Source: Solimicrobium sp040544425 (GTDB taxonomy: Bacteria > Pseudomonadota > Gammaproteobacteria > Burkholderiales > Burkholderiaceae_D). Taken from it: a DNA stretch of 64,000 nucleotides. Below, in pieces: positions 63,638 through 64,000 of this stretch; the first letter of the stretch is position 1, and each line of letters begins with the position of its first letter. The notes under the pieces are model-generated. The model searched no databases. It saw nothing but the letters and a program-made list of their open reading frames with translations, and was not told the origin of the DNA. A program made the translations under genes and the position numbers. The DNA lies in assembly GCA_040544425.1 (NCBI GenBank), contig JBEONO010000011.1, forward strand, positions 1-64,000, in the 5' to 3' direction.

Positions 63638-63889
63638 ATGACAAAAAAATCGACTGCTGGTCAAGCTAACGCTCCTGCTTCCTTTGAAGACGCCATGGCC
63701 GAGCTGGCGCAACTGGTCGCGCGGATGGAAGCCGGCGAACTCGCCCTGGAAGCATCGGTCGCGGCATACGCACGCGGATCAGAATTGGTGCAGTACTGTG
63801 CGGCACAGCTGGAAAAAGTTGAACAACAAGTAAAAATCCTGGATGGTGACATGCTCAAACCATTTCAATCCGAAGCTGGTGACGTCTGA
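63638..63889 (+). CDS. xseB: Exodeoxyribonuclease VII small subunit
   Basis: An 83-residue protein with FEDAMAELAQLVARMEAGE and LALEASVAAYARGSELVQYC, the XseB helical pair. It binds XseA to degrade single-stranded DNA. Classic neighbours are ispA and dxs, consistent with the partial gene downstream. Confidence 0.95.
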   Translation: MTKKSTAGQANAPASFEDAMAELAQLVARMEAGELALEASVAAYARGSELVQYCAAQLEKVEQQVKILDGDMLKPFQSEAGDV

Positions 63890-63943
63890 TTTACCCAGAC
63901 TTCACTTTAATTCGATAGCGACTTAGTCTACTCTGATCCCAAT

Positions 63944-64000
63944 ATGCCGAATCCTGCCTTGTCCAATATGACAAACCCATCGCCCTTATCCGATTGGATG
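63944..64000 (+). CDS. Partial gene, probably polyprenyl synthetase
   Basis: Only 19 codons are visible from ATG 63944 (MPNPALSNMTNPSPLSDWM), cut by the window edge. Position after xseB suggests farnesyl/geranyl diphosphate synthase (ispA), but the visible part carries no diagnostic motif. Confidence 0.4.
   Translation, partial: MPNPALSNMTNPSPLSDWM

Overview
The window looks like a chromosomal segment of a beta-proteobacterium, most likely Burkholderiales and plausibly Oxalobacteraceae. The reasons are the gene sets ptsN-hprK-rapZ, ispE-tRNA-Gln-prs-rplY, ubiE-ubiJ-ubiB, the 1320-residue DUF3683 flavin/iron-sulfur fusion and phaB. This placement comes from gene content and order read by eye, not from a database search. 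No rRNA, CRISPR array, insertion sequence or prophage was seen.

Layout. 1-9.5 kb is accessory in character: a poly-serine protein, a WG-repeat protein, an ArsR-nemA operon, an exported methyltransferase-like protein, DUF4197, a minimal TonB-domain protein, an MBL hydrolase, a 1-Cys peroxiredoxin and a FliL-like gene split by a -1 frame change at an A-AAA-AAG heptamer. 9.5-15.3 kb holds fatty-acid/PHA-type genes (acyl-CoA synthetase, phaB), an SDR with a divergent LysR regulator, and a luciferase-like monooxygenase. 15.5-21.6 kb is the most unusual part: two divergent tandem paralogues with Ser/Thr-rich N-termini, an M14 carboxypeptidase, a SycD/LcrH-like TPR protein, two small proteins with a hydrophobic hairpin, and a DUF1460 lipoprotein. 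A third hairpin protein lies at 32.3-32.8 kb. The hairpin architecture recalls chlamydial inclusion-membrane proteins, and the TPR protein recalls type III secretion translocator chaperones. Together they suggest, but do not prove, a set of secreted or host-interaction factors.

21.6-32.2 kb is core metabolism on the minus strand: ppc, the ubiquinone operon ubiE-ubiJ-ubiB, and a tightly overlapping DUF971-HIT-flavin/FeS operon. 32.9-38.5 kb, plus strand, has ilvA, queF, pagP (lipid A palmitoylation), then ptsN-hprK-rapZ behind a good sigma70 promoter. 38.5-48.1 kb, minus strand, has an ABC exporter with a secreted hydrolase, an orphan histidine kinase, a surface-type lipoprotein, and mutM, a dynamin-like GTPase and mutY. 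48.2-60.4 kb, plus strand, has a TPR lipoprotein, lolB, ispE, tRNA-Gln, prs, rplY, a UvrD helicase, a Na+/H+ antiporter-like protein, a UbiH-family monooxygenase, ubiA and a DUF883/YqjE/YqjK envelope-stress trio. 60.4-64 kb ends with a sulfurtransferase, an EamA transporter and a Rieske oxygenase on the minus strand, then xseB and the first codons of the next gene.

How they fit: ubiE/J/B, the UbiH-like enzyme and ubiA all serve ubiquinone synthesis. lolB, pagP, ispE and several lipoproteins serve the envelope. mutM, mutY, UvrD and xseB serve DNA repair.
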